Shown one piece after another: positions 1-6,929 of a stretch of DNA of 14,364 bases (position 1 is its first letter; every line of letters starts with the position of its first letter). Location: the NCBI GenBank assembly GCA_902783085.1, contig CACZPT010000152.1, positions 1 to 14,364 on the forward strand, given 5' to 3'. Origin of the DNA: an uncultured Methanobrevibacter sp. Its GTDB lineage: Archaea; Methanobacteriota; Methanobacteria; Methanobacteriales; Methanobacteriaceae. A program made the translations under genes and the position numbers. The notes beneath the pieces are model-generated. The model saw only the letters and a list, made by a program, of their open reading frames with translations, had not been told where the DNA came from and did no database searches.

Positions 1-18
1 AAACATATAAATATTTCT

Positions 19-38
19 AAAAATTAAAAAAAAAATAA
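19..38 (-). terminator. U-rich terminator downstream of tRNA-Thr
   Basis: Directly after the tRNA 3' end the minus-strand transcript would read two U, an A, ten consecutive U (positions 35-26), AA, then five more U (23-19). Runs of U alone are enough to end transcription in many archaea, so this is a plausible tRNA terminator. No hairpin is needed or seen. The remaining bases 1-18 hold nothing recognisable. Confidence 0.55.
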
Positions 39-111
39 AGCTACTGACGGGACTTGAACCCGCAACCTTCGCCTTACGAGGGCGACACACTGCCAATTGT
101 GTTACAGTAGC
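39..111 (-). tRNA. tRNA-Thr (anticodon CGT)
   Basis: The minus strand folds into a full cloverleaf of 73 nt without an encoded CCA. The 7-bp acceptor stem is GCTACTG/CAGTAGC, the D stem ACAC/GTGT has an 8-nt loop with GG, and the anticodon stem TCGCC/GGCGA encloses the loop CTCGTAA. A 5-nt variable loop and the T stem GCGGG/CCCGT with loop TTCAAGT complete it. The anticodon CGT reads the threonine codon ACG, and the discriminator base is U, which from memory is usual for archaeal tRNA-Thr. No intron is visible. It is on the same strand as the eha operon but lies beyond a likely terminator. A promoter would have to sit in the AT-rich bases 112-145, where several TATA-like stretches make a single choice impossible. 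Confidence 0.95.
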
Positions 112-126
112 ATTAAATAATTAATG

Positions 127-162
127 AAAAATATTAGTTAAATTAACAGAAATTTAACTAAT
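127..162 (-). terminator. Hairpin and U-tract ending the eha operon
   Basis: Perfect 12-bp inverted repeat: arms at 162-151 and 144-133 (minus strand ATTAGTTAAATT and AATTTAACTAAT) with a 6-nt loop, followed on the minus strand by A and five U (131-127). The first base of the repeat is the last base of the TAA stop codon of the CBS gene. The stem is pure A/T except for one G-C pair, so it is weak. The hairpin plus U-tract and its position at the end of the gene cluster fit transcription termination. On the plus strand it is also followed by T-rich sequence. Confidence 0.5.
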
Positions 163-797
163 TATTTTTTAGCTCTACCAACTTTACGTGCAATAACCAT
201 TTCGCCAACAGAAATTAAACCTGCAAAGAATTTTTCAAGTCCACCAGTTGCCCAAATAGCTTCACCAAAAGTTGAATTCATAATATTAGCTTCATATTCT
301 TCAGGTGAAATCTTTTTACCTGTAGTTTTCTTAGATACTAACGCAGAAGCAGCCATTAATTCTTCCCAAGTCACACCTTTAAGTTGATGTTGCATTGCTT
401 CGTATAATTTTGAAACTTTAATATCATAAAGTGAAGATAATAATTTAACAATATCGCAGGATCTGACTATACCAATTACTTGATTATCATCATTAACAAC
501 GGGTAAAGTTACAAATTTATTATCTGCAGTTTCAATAACTGCCAATCTTGCAGGAGCATCCTCATGAATTGTTGTAATTTCTTCATAAGAACTCATTATT
601 TCAACGATTTTTTCATTTCCTTCTCTTAAACCCCTAGTTATATCAAATGAAGTAACCCAACCAACAAGTTGTTTATCATCATTTACAACAGGACAAGTAA
701 AACGTCTGATTTCTTCCATGATTTTTGAAACTTCAATAACTGAATCATCACAGTTCAAGTATACAAATTCTTTATCCATTAACTCTTTAGCTTTCAA
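162..797 (-). CDS. CBS-domain pair protein with unassigned C-terminal domain, last gene of the eha cluster
   Basis: A 211-residue soluble protein. Residues about 2-58 and 64-122 are two CBS domains; each has the hydrophobic stretch, PVV-N-DD and G-V/I-V/T-S-DI motif typical of them. Paired CBS domains (Bateman module) usually bind adenine nucleotides and act as sensors. Residues about 123-211 are a conserved-looking extension rich in Ala, Lys and Gly that I do not recognise. The start chosen is TTG at 797: a GAGGTG ribosome binding site lies 6 nt upstream (804-809) and the preceding gene ends at 808. A longer reading from TTG at 821 has no ribosome binding site and would place GAGGTG inside the gene. 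Gap to the upstream ferredoxin gene is 10 nt, so co-transcription is likely. A nucleotide-sensing role for Eha or ferredoxin metabolism is a guess from context only. Confidence 0.85.
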   Translation of the reverse strand: MKAKELMDKEFVYLNCDDSVIEVSKIMEEIRRFTCPVVNDDKQLVGWVTSFDITRGLREGNEKIVEIMSSYEEITTIHEDAPARLAVIETADNKFVTLPVVNDDNQVIGIVRSCDIVKLLSSLYDIKVSKLYEAMQHQLKGVTWEELMAASALVSKKTTGKKISPEEYEANIMNSTFGEAIWATGGLEKFFAGLISVGEMVIARKVGRAKK

Positions 798-803
798 ACA
801 AAC

Positions 804-809
804 CACCTC
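804..809 (-). promoter_or_regulatory. Ribosome binding site deciding the TTG start of the CBS gene
   Basis: GAGGTG on the minus strand, 6 nt before TTG at 797 and overlapping the TGA stop (810-808) of the ferredoxin gene. It is a strong match to the archaeal GGAGGTGAT consensus and is the reason the start was placed at 797 rather than 821. Position over the stop codon suggests translational coupling. Confidence 0.65.
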
Positions 810-1635
810 ATTCAAATTCAATTCTATTTAATGCTCCAACAGGACAATGATTAGTACATTCAACACACCTTATACATTTATCATTATCCAAAACTACATC
901 TCCATCTTCCAACCAAATAGCTTCAACCGGACAATTTTCTTCACACAAATAACAATTAACACATAAATCCTGGTTAATATCTATTACTCTTGAGTGAGAT
1001 ATAGGCCCTATTGTCCTATTTAGTGTAATTGCATCATCATTTTGAGAAATTTCAACACAAGCACTGCATCCAATACATAGTTTTTTATTTATATATGGAT
1101 ATAATATATCATCTTTTAATTCAACACCTGTATCAAAGTCAATACTATCAAAATACTTTTTAAATTCTAAAATAAATGCATTAGTAGGGCATAAATCAGC
1201 ACAATCTTCCCAATTATTATCTTGAGAGTAATCAATTCGAATATCATCCATTCTAATTACCCTATGAGAACAACTAACATTATTCAAGCTGTATTCAACA
1301 AAATCATTTTCAGACTCAGCATCATAAACAACAACATTTTTAATTAACTTAATAGCAGATACTGGACAAGTTTGAACACATATCTCACATTTAACACATT
1401 TATCTGTAATTTTTGCTAATCTAAAAATGTTAGCTGATTCTATTGCACCAACAGGACAGTAATCAACACAAGTATTACATCTAACACATTTAGGTGCAAC
1501 AGCAATGATTTCCTCTTCAGCATTAAACTTATCTAATTCAAATTGGAAATCTTCCCCATCATCATCTAATTCAACAGATTTTAAAAGAACCTCCTTTTCT
1601 AAATTCTTCATCTGCTTTATAAACGACACATCCAT
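808..1635 (-). CDS. Third multi-cluster ferredoxin of the eha region (4 complete plus split [4Fe-4S] motifs)
   Basis: A 275-residue soluble iron-sulfur protein, probably an electron carrier between Eha and ferredoxin-dependent enzymes. Four complete CxxCxxCxxxCP motifs start at about C50, C80, C215 and C244, forming an N-terminal and a C-terminal two-cluster ferredoxin domain. Between them lies a degenerate pair: residues C145-x3-C149-P, then C187-x2-C190-x2-C193 without the closing CP. Together these could still bind one more cluster. The first 45 residues are acidic and cluster-free. Start chosen is ATG at 1635, 7 nt after GGTGGG (1643-1648); an ATG at 1650 has no ribosome binding site. It follows the kinase gene by 23 nt. 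From memory, a polyferredoxin sits at the same place after the ribokinase-like gene in Methanothermobacter. It is shorter than the 6- and 10-cluster Eha polyferredoxins. Confidence 0.88.
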   Translation of the reverse strand: MDVSFIKQMKNLEKEVLLKSVELDDDGEDFQFELDKFNAEEEIIAVAPKCVRCNTCVDYCPVGAIESANIFRLAKITDKCVKCEICVQTCPVSAIKLIKNVVVYDAESENDFVEYSLNNVSCSHRVIRMDDIRIDYSQDNNWEDCADLCPTNAFILEFKKYFDSIDFDTGVELKDDILYPYINKKLCIGCSACVEISQNDDAITLNRTIGPISHSRVIDINQDLCVNCYLCEENCPVEAIWLEDGDVVLDNDKCIRCVECTNHCPVGALNRIEFE

Positions 1636-1658
1636 AATATTACCCACCATACATTTTT

Positions 1659-2594
1659 TTATTTAATAAATTCCAATAATTCTTCACATGTTGGAAATTT
1701 TTCCATTCCAAAACCTTCAATAGCTTTACTAGCTACCCAATTACCAATTTCACAGGATTTTTCTAAACCAAATCCATTTAAAAATCCATATAAGAATCCG
1801 CTGTTGAAACTATCCCCAGCACCAGTAGTATCAACAACACTACATTCAAATGATTTAACATCACATTCCTCTTTATCATTAATGGCAAAAACCCCATCAG
1901 CACCTTTTTTAACAACAACAGTGCCAATGCCCTGCTTTATAAATTCACATGCAAGTTCTTTAATATCCAATTTATTTTCGCCACATAATAATCTCAATTC
2001 TGATTCATTGATAAGTAAAATATCAGTTCTATCCAAAATAGGTTTAATTTCATCAAAACCTTTTTTAACATAAAGCATGCCCGGATCAAAACTTAAAATA
2101 GTATCCTTGCCCAACTTATCCAATAATTCAATTTGAGTTTTAAATGAATTACCTACAAATGATGTATAATGCATTATTTTGCATCTCATGATGTTTAATG
2201 TGTTAATTTCATCAGGCACAATCTCATCATTAACACCAGCATCAACATAAAGACATCTATTTCCATTAGAATCAACGAATCCTAAACATTTACCTGTGCT
2301 TCCAGTGCTTGAATAAATAAGATTATTAGTAAATACTCTATTAAATGCCAAGTTATATTCTATTAAATCCCCATCTTCATCATCAGCTATTTTACCAATT
2401 ATTGATGTTGATATGCCTAATTTAGATAAACCAATAATTGTATTAGATGCAGACCCTCCTGGAGTATCAGTTTCATTTTTAATGAAACTTTCTTCATCAC
2501 AACCTGCGATATTTTCAACAGAATATAATTTATCAACATTAAGGGCTCCAAATCCTATAACTTCTGCATTAATATCATCATCCAAAATATCCAT
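1659..2594 (-). CDS. PfkB-family (ribokinase-like) carbohydrate or nucleoside kinase
   Basis: A 311-residue cytosolic kinase of usual PfkB length. The first PfkB signature is at residues about 45-60 (GGSASNTIIGLSKLG), and the second at 255-266, DTTGAGDSFNSG, in which D261 is the expected catalytic base and the GAG the anion hole. Both are intact, so the enzyme should be active with ATP. The substrate cannot be read from the sequence: ribose, a nucleoside or another sugar are all possible. It lies 8 nt after the Ftr homologue, whose end supplies a weak TAGGG ribosome binding site, so it belongs to the same transcript. A ribokinase-like gene occupies the same position behind ftrII in Methanothermobacter (from memory, MTH404). 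No role in Eha is known. Confidence 0.9.
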   Translation of the reverse strand: MDILDDDINAEVIGFGALNVDKLYSVENIAGCDEESFIKNETDTPGGSASNTIIGLSKLGISTSIIGKIADDEDGDLIEYNLAFNRVFTNNLIYSSTGSTGKCLGFVDSNGNRCLYVDAGVNDEIVPDEINTLNIMRCKIMHYTSFVGNSFKTQIELLDKLGKDTILSFDPGMLYVKKGFDEIKPILDRTDILLINESELRLLCGENKLDIKELACEFIKQGIGTVVVKKGADGVFAINDKEECDVKSFECSVVDTTGAGDSFNSGFLYGFLNGFGLEKSCEIGNWVASKAIEGFGMEKFPTCEELLEFIK

Positions 2595-2602
2595 AACAAA
2601 CC

Positions 2603-3493
2603 CTATTCCAATATATCTAATAAATTATAAATTTTATCTCCAAGTTTACCATCATAATTACCCGCTGAAATTCCAATAACATCATCAACATCTAAAACAG
2701 CATCAATACCTGCTTTAAGCGCTTTGTTCATTGATTCGATGTTAGTAGCATTAATTACAATTTCAGGAAGATAATTAACATTTTCACCAACTTTTGACTC
2801 GTCGCCCAATCGTTCCTTTAAAGAAGGACAATAATAATGATTAGTAGTTGGTCCAATTTCAGGATAGTTAGTTTCAGGTTTCGAAGCAGCAGAACATACA
2901 TCAAACGGTGTTATAGCACCTTCAACATCCATAATTGCATTAATTGCATCTTCACCTGCAGTTAATACTGCTTCGGGAGTTTCACATAAATACCAGAAAT
3001 TACCACCCATAATTCCATTATTAATTTTGAATTTTTCTTCGATTTGGAAATCCGGAACAGCAATAGGAACATTAATCATTTTACGATTATATTCATCAAC
3101 AATCCACTCCCAACCATCACCACAATGGCCGACAATATCCATCATTTCGATATAATCATCACTTTCATCATCAGCCCAATCAAATATGCGAGTAAATGGT
3201 TTAACTAGGATATCTTGTCTAAGTCTATAAGATAATTCAAATGCAAACTTATCAACATCATCTCCACCTAACCAATATTGAACAACAGCCCCAAAACGGC
3301 CATCAGGAGTTTGATTTTCATCTAAAAACCCTTCAACACCACCTTCTATTCTACCAATGACAGCACTAGGTGTTGAAGTAGAATCATAAGCTGCTCTTTT
3401 AACAATATCTTTTGTAGGTCCAGTTATTAATGCCCTAACATATTTACCTTCAAAAGCTTCAAAAAATGTATCTTCTACTTTATCATAATTCAT
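2603..3493 (-). CDS. ftrII: Formylmethanofuran:tetrahydromethanopterin formyltransferase homologue (Ftr II-type) in the eha operon
   Basis: A 296-residue protein that matches Ftr over its whole length (Ftr is about 297 residues). Ftr moves the formyl group from formylmethanofuran to tetrahydromethanopterin in the cytosol. Recognisable blocks are VEDTFFEAFEGKYVRALIT (6-24), QTPDGR (61-66), the NNGIMGGNFWYL stretch near 158-169, EGAITPF (191-197), YCPSLKERL near 221-229, YLPEIVIN (241-248) and ISAGNYDGKLG (274-284). Glu244 lies where a catalytic glutamate (Glu245 in Methanopyrus, from memory) is expected. The gene starts 1 nt after the HAD gene stop; AGGAGG in that gene's end gives the ribosome binding site. 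It is most likely a paralogue of a true Ftr elsewhere in the genome. Whether it is catalytic, structural or a sensor of formylmethanofuran within Eha cannot be told here. Confidence 0.93.
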   Translation of the reverse strand: MNYDKVEDTFFEAFEGKYVRALITGPTKDIVKRAAYDSTSTPSAVIGRIEGGVEGFLDENQTPDGRFGAVVQYWLGGDDVDKFAFELSYRLRQDILVKPFTRIFDWADDESDDYIEMMDIVGHCGDGWEWIVDEYNRKMINVPIAVPDFQIEEKFKINNGIMGGNFWYLCETPEAVLTAGEDAINAIMDVEGAITPFDVCSAASKPETNYPEIGPTTNHYYCPSLKERLGDESKVGENVNYLPEIVINATNIESMNKALKAGIDAVLDVDDVIGISAGNYDGKLGDKIYNLLDILE

Positions 3494-3494
3494 T

Positions 3495-4538
3495 TTATCC
3501 TAATCCTCCTATATCTTCACCACGAATGTTATTTCGCATATCTGTACTTAATTTTAAAATTTCATCAAAATTATCATCATTTATAATTCTGATTAATGGG
3601 AATGATTTATCAAAAACATCAAAAAACTTATTTTTGATATTTAAATCAACACAATATTTTTCAAATAATTCATTTTTGTCAGTACATGTATTATAATCTT
3701 CAATAAATTTTAAAACTGTTTTTTTATCATTATTAGAATATATATTAGCTATTAATGCAGTAGTTATTGCACTTGAAGATACAACTGCAATTTCAGCAAC
3801 TTTAAGAGGGTATTCATTACCATTGAATGAAATACTAATTCCATTATTTTCACGGGTAAATTGTAATGGCTCAACATCCGTTATACTATCACCAATATAA
3901 AGTATTTCGCCAACATCAATTGAATCTCTTTTAATAATATCTTCAATAGCTAATTTTTTACCTGAACCACCAATAACTTCTATATTTTTAATAATATCAT
4001 AAATATCCATTTTTTTAATTTCATTAAAGAAAATATCATCAAATAATTTGTAATCTTCTGGATTTTCCAATATTTGATTTTTGAATTTTTTTACTTTTGA
4101 TAAATCTTCATCATCCAAATATAAACTGTCTATGTCAACATTTGTATAAAATGTATTTTCAAATGAAAATTCCATATAATCGGATACAGCTTTAATATAT
4201 TGGCCATAACTAGTACTAACAATGTAGGCGTTCATAGATTTCTTCAAATATTCCAGCAGTAATTTTGACTCGGGAACTGCATAAATATTATTTTTTGAAT
4301 AATTAATTAAATCTTCATTAGTTATATTTTCTGCTACAAAGAAGGGTAAGATTAATTTTAAGGTATTGCCAGCCTTATAATTTTCTCTTTTGACAATATC
4401 AACTAGATAATCATCATATAAACTAAGAATTTTAAATAATTTCCCACCATTTTCAATAAAATATTCGCATACTTCAAATGCATTATCATTTAACGTTAAT
4501 GGACCTTCGCAGTCAGTAATGAATGATTTTTTAAACAT
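3495..4538 (-). CDS. ehaR: HAD-superfamily protein of the eha operon, EhaR type
   Basis: A 347-residue soluble protein with haloacid dehalogenase-like motifs. Motif I is at residues 7-14 (ITDCEGPL), with the nucleophile-position Asp at D9 but Glu (E11) where phosphatases have the acid/base Asp. Motif II is S108 in VSTSYG, motif III a lysine at K194/K195, and motif IV GDSITD at 216-221, with D217 and D221 for Mg2+. The middle (about 120-190) is a likely cap, and the last 110 residues are helical and unassigned. From memory, the archaeal family (COG4030) is annotated as EhaR in Methanobrevibacter genomes; the letter is less certain than the family. The gene starts 4 nt after the 10-cluster polyferredoxin stop, with AGGTGA over that stop as ribosome binding site. 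Substrate unknown. Confidence 0.82.
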   Translation of the reverse strand: MFKKSFITDCEGPLTLNDNAFEVCEYFIENGGKLFKILSLYDDYLVDIVKRENYKAGNTLKLILPFFVAENITNEDLINYSKNNIYAVPESKLLLEYLKKSMNAYIVSTSYGQYIKAVSDYMEFSFENTFYTNVDIDSLYLDDEDLSKVKKFKNQILENPEDYKLFDDIFFNEIKKMDIYDIIKNIEVIGGSGKKLAIEDIIKRDSIDVGEILYIGDSITDVEPLQFTRENNGISISFNGNEYPLKVAEIAVVSSSAITTALIANIYSNNDKKTVLKFIEDYNTCTDKNELFEKYCVDLNIKNKFFDVFDKSFPLIRIINDDNFDEILKLSTDMRNNIRGEDIGGLG

Positions 4539-4542
4539 TTAC

Positions 4543-5895
4543 TCACCTGAAATTAATTATCCTTATTGCATCAATAGGACATATTTCTTCACAATTTCTA
4601 CAATAAATACATTTATTTTCATCAAAATCGACTTTATCATCATTTAAAGTTAAAGCTTCAGTCGGACAATTTCTTACACATATAGCGCAAGCCTGACATT
4701 TAGTGCTGGATAATGAAAAGTCACCTTTTCTCTGTTTGTAAAGATAAGACCTCGCATAATATAAATCCATATCTTTACTATAAAAGTAATCGTCATAAGC
4801 TCCAATAGCATCAAATTGACATTGTTCGAGACATTTTCCACAGTATATACAATTATCATTAATCACAATTGGATTTGGACCATCAAGTTCTATTGCATCA
4901 ACAGGACATACATTATAACAGTCCCCACAAGCAATACATTTATTTTTATAAACTTCAATATTCCTATCCATCAAATAAGATCCGAAAAGCTTATCAAATC
5001 TATTAATTTGAATGCTTGAGCCCAATACTACACCCAATTCCTTTTCCATTAAGTCATTTACTTTATATTCAATGAAATTTTCGAAATTTTGACTATTAAA
5101 TTCTAATGCAAGTGAATCAGCTACTTTTTTAAGAGCTTGATTTAGGCTAATTAAATCTAAAGACAATCTTTTAATATCATTATCAACGATTGAAGATACA
5201 ATATCGAATGATTTGATTTCACTATACATCTTATAAGCTTTTTTACGTGAAGAATACCTAATGGCTGTTGAAGGACAAGAATGCATACACTCTTCACATC
5301 TTGCACAATAACCTGGATTAATATAAGGAAGTCTATTTGTTCTTCCGACATTGATTGCTCCAGTTGAAGGGCAAACTCTCGTACAAGTCATACATCCAAT
5401 ACACTTATCTTGGTTAACAACAATAGCTTTACCACCTTTAACTGTTTTAGGAAGTAATTGACCATATTTAATAGCATCTGTTGGACATACTCTAAAACAA
5501 TATCCGCAACGAACACAGGTATCTTTATCTATTTCACTATGTGGTGGATTTTTACCATCATTTTTAATATGTATTGAAGCATTTTTACATGCTTGAACAC
5601 AAGCTCCACAAGCTTTACATAATTTAATATTAATATTTGGAACTTCTTCTTTAATTGGCGGATCCATTTTCACATCAAGTGAAATTGCATCATAAGGACA
5701 AGCATTACGACATAAAACACAACCAAAACATGTATTGTTAATTTTTACACGACCATCATCAATATAAATTGCATCTATTGGACATGATTCAAGACAAGGC
5801 TTATCTTGACATTTTTCACATTTAGTATGATTAATTAAATAATCAACATCCACATGTCTTAATGGTCTTGGAGTTTTAGTATAATTATCAATCAT
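4543..5895 (-). CDS. ehaQ: Eha 10x[4Fe-4S] polyferredoxin (EhaQ type)
   Basis: A 450-residue cysteine-rich protein with ten ferredoxin motifs. They begin at about residues 26, 56, 93, 127, 165, 197, 320, 349, 400 and 429. The first has a longer spacing (CEKCQDKPCLESCP); the third and eighth lack the proline after the last Cys. Clusters six and seven are separated by a cluster-free helical stretch (about 212-315). A 10-cluster polyferredoxin is a published hallmark of the eha operon. The letter Q follows the gene order here and could be R in the original Methanothermobacter naming. Start chosen is ATG at 5895, 4 nt after GGAGTGAT (5900-5907); GTG at 5904 would overlap the previous stop without a ribosome binding site. 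It probably carries electrons from the hydrogenase module to soluble ferredoxin or CO2-reducing enzymes. Confidence 0.9.
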   Translation of the reverse strand: MIDNYTKTPRPLRHVDVDYLINHTKCEKCQDKPCLESCPIDAIYIDDGRVKINNTCFGCVLCRNACPYDAISLDVKMDPPIKEEVPNINIKLCKACGACVQACKNASIHIKNDGKNPPHSEIDKDTCVRCGYCFRVCPTDAIKYGQLLPKTVKGGKAIVVNQDKCIGCMTCTRVCPSTGAINVGRTNRLPYINPGYCARCEECMHSCPSTAIRYSSRKKAYKMYSEIKSFDIVSSIVDNDIKRLSLDLISLNQALKKVADSLALEFNSQNFENFIEYKVNDLMEKELGVVLGSSIQINRFDKLFGSYLMDRNIEVYKNKCIACGDCYNVCPVDAIELDGPNPIVINDNCIYCGKCLEQCQFDAIGAYDDYFYSKDMDLYYARSYLYKQRKGDFSLSSTKCQACAICVRNCPTEALTLNDDKVDFDENKCIYCRNCEEICPIDAIRIINFR

Positions 5896-5899
5896 AACA

Positions 5900-5907
5900 A
5901 TCACTCC
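5900..5907 (-). promoter_or_regulatory. Ribosome binding site deciding the start of the 10-cluster polyferredoxin
   Basis: GGAGTGAT, one base short of the GGAGGTGAT consensus, ends 4 nt before ATG at 5895. It contains the TGA stop (5903-5901) of the 6-cluster polyferredoxin, which suggests coupled translation of the two electron-transfer subunits. Confidence 0.65.
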
Positions 5908-6929
5908 ATTAAAATCTCCTCATTTAAATTTGACGCCTTAACAGTAATATTAATTAAATTATCATCTTCAAGTGAAAATTTAGCGATGAAATATTTAATA
6001 ACTGAAAAAGGACATGTTTGATAACAAATACTGCATCTTAAACATTTATTAACATCACGAACAATTGTATCTTCTTTTTCATCAAATGAAATACATTTTG
6101 TCGGACAATCTGGAATACATAACTGACATTTTTTACATTCAGATTTATTCCAATCTATAATTCTAATTTTAAGTCTGTTAACCGCATTTGTTATAATTTC
6201 ACTAGCTATTTCTTCATCCGGAATAAGTTTTATTGCTTTGGTTAAAATTTCAGATAGTGGAATTTCATATTGAAGCAATCTGTCTTTTTCTAAAGATCTT
6301 AAATCCTCTTCTTTTGAATTAATATAAGATTCAAGATAATCTACAGTGAGTAAAATAATATCTTTTTGATCTTGTAAATTTTCAACAAATACTCCTTTCA
6401 TTGCCCCATTAACCGGACAAACATCTATACATTCTCCACAAGAGATACATTTAAGCTGATCTACATGTAATTTATCATTAACAATTGATATTGCATCAAC
6501 AGGACATTTTTTCATACATTTTTTACATTTAATACATAAATAATCATCAATAATATATTGCCTTTTAGAAGGAATAATATTAAATTCAGGATGTATTAAG
6601 TGATTTTCACCACATTCCAATGTTTTAGGTTCTGTTGGACATACTTCTGCACAAAAACCACACCTAATACAAGCACCATGAGTGATAACAGGATAAGTTA
6701 AACCCTCACCATCTTCATTATCTTTTTCACGAACAATTTTAATCGCATTTGGTGAAGGGCATGAAATAGTACAGGCACCACATCCAATACAATATTCTTT
6801 ATTAACTTTTGGAAAATTTCTAAATCTTTCAGGTTTGTCAGCTATTTCAGGAGATGTTTTAGCATTAGTAAATGCATCCGTCCATGCTTTTCTTGCAAAA
6901 TCATAAATATACCATATTAATGATGACAT
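5901..6929 (-). CDS. ehaP: Eha 6x[4Fe-4S] polyferredoxin, subunit P
   Basis: A 342-residue iron-sulfur protein with six CxxCxxCxxxCP motifs beginning at C47, C87, C132, C161, C265 and C296. The first ends in CPSP, as in ferredoxin-like subunits of complex I. Between clusters four and five is a cluster-free helical insert (about 178-262), similar in place to the insert in the 10-cluster protein. The N-terminus (WYIYDFARKAWTDAF) is amphipathic and may bind the membrane arm. The published eha operon encodes exactly one 6-cluster polyferredoxin, matching this gene directly behind the large subunit. Its ATG follows the ehaO stop with no gap; GAGGT 7 nt upstream is the ribosome binding site, inside ehaO. 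It should take electrons from the proximal cluster of EhaN. Confidence 0.9.
   Translation of the reverse strand: MSSLIWYIYDFARKAWTDAFTNAKTSPEIADKPERFRNFPKVNKEYCIGCGACTISCPSPNAIKIVREKDNEDGEGLTYPVITHGACIRCGFCAEVCPTEPKTLECGENHLIHPEFNIIPSKRQYIIDDYLCIKCKKCMKKCPVDAISIVNDKLHVDQLKCISCGECIDVCPVNGAMKGVFVENLQDQKDIILLTVDYLESYINSKEEDLRSLEKDRLLQYEIPLSEILTKAIKLIPDEEIASEIITNAVNRLKIRIIDWNKSECKKCQLCIPDCPTKCISFDEKEDTIVRDVNKCLRCSICYQTCPFSVIKYFIAKFSLEDDNLINITVKASNLNEEILME

Noticed and set aside
1804..2073. Plus-strand frame antisense to the PfkB kinase
   Set aside because: It lies opposite the intact C-terminal kinase signature, and its low-complexity Ser/Leu/Asn product looks like a shadow.
4674..5351. Minus-strand alternative frames of about 60 codons inside the 10-cluster polyferredoxin
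   Set aside because: They lie wholly within the polyferredoxin gene in another frame, which is uninterrupted and has all ten motifs, so no frameshift or nested gene is needed.
4543..6929. Recurring short DNA words (such as GGACAT next to GCATCAAC) suggesting a repeat array
   Set aside because: They are spaced irregularly and are the codons for CP-x-DAI in the ferredoxin motifs, so this is protein repetition and not a CRISPR or satellite array.
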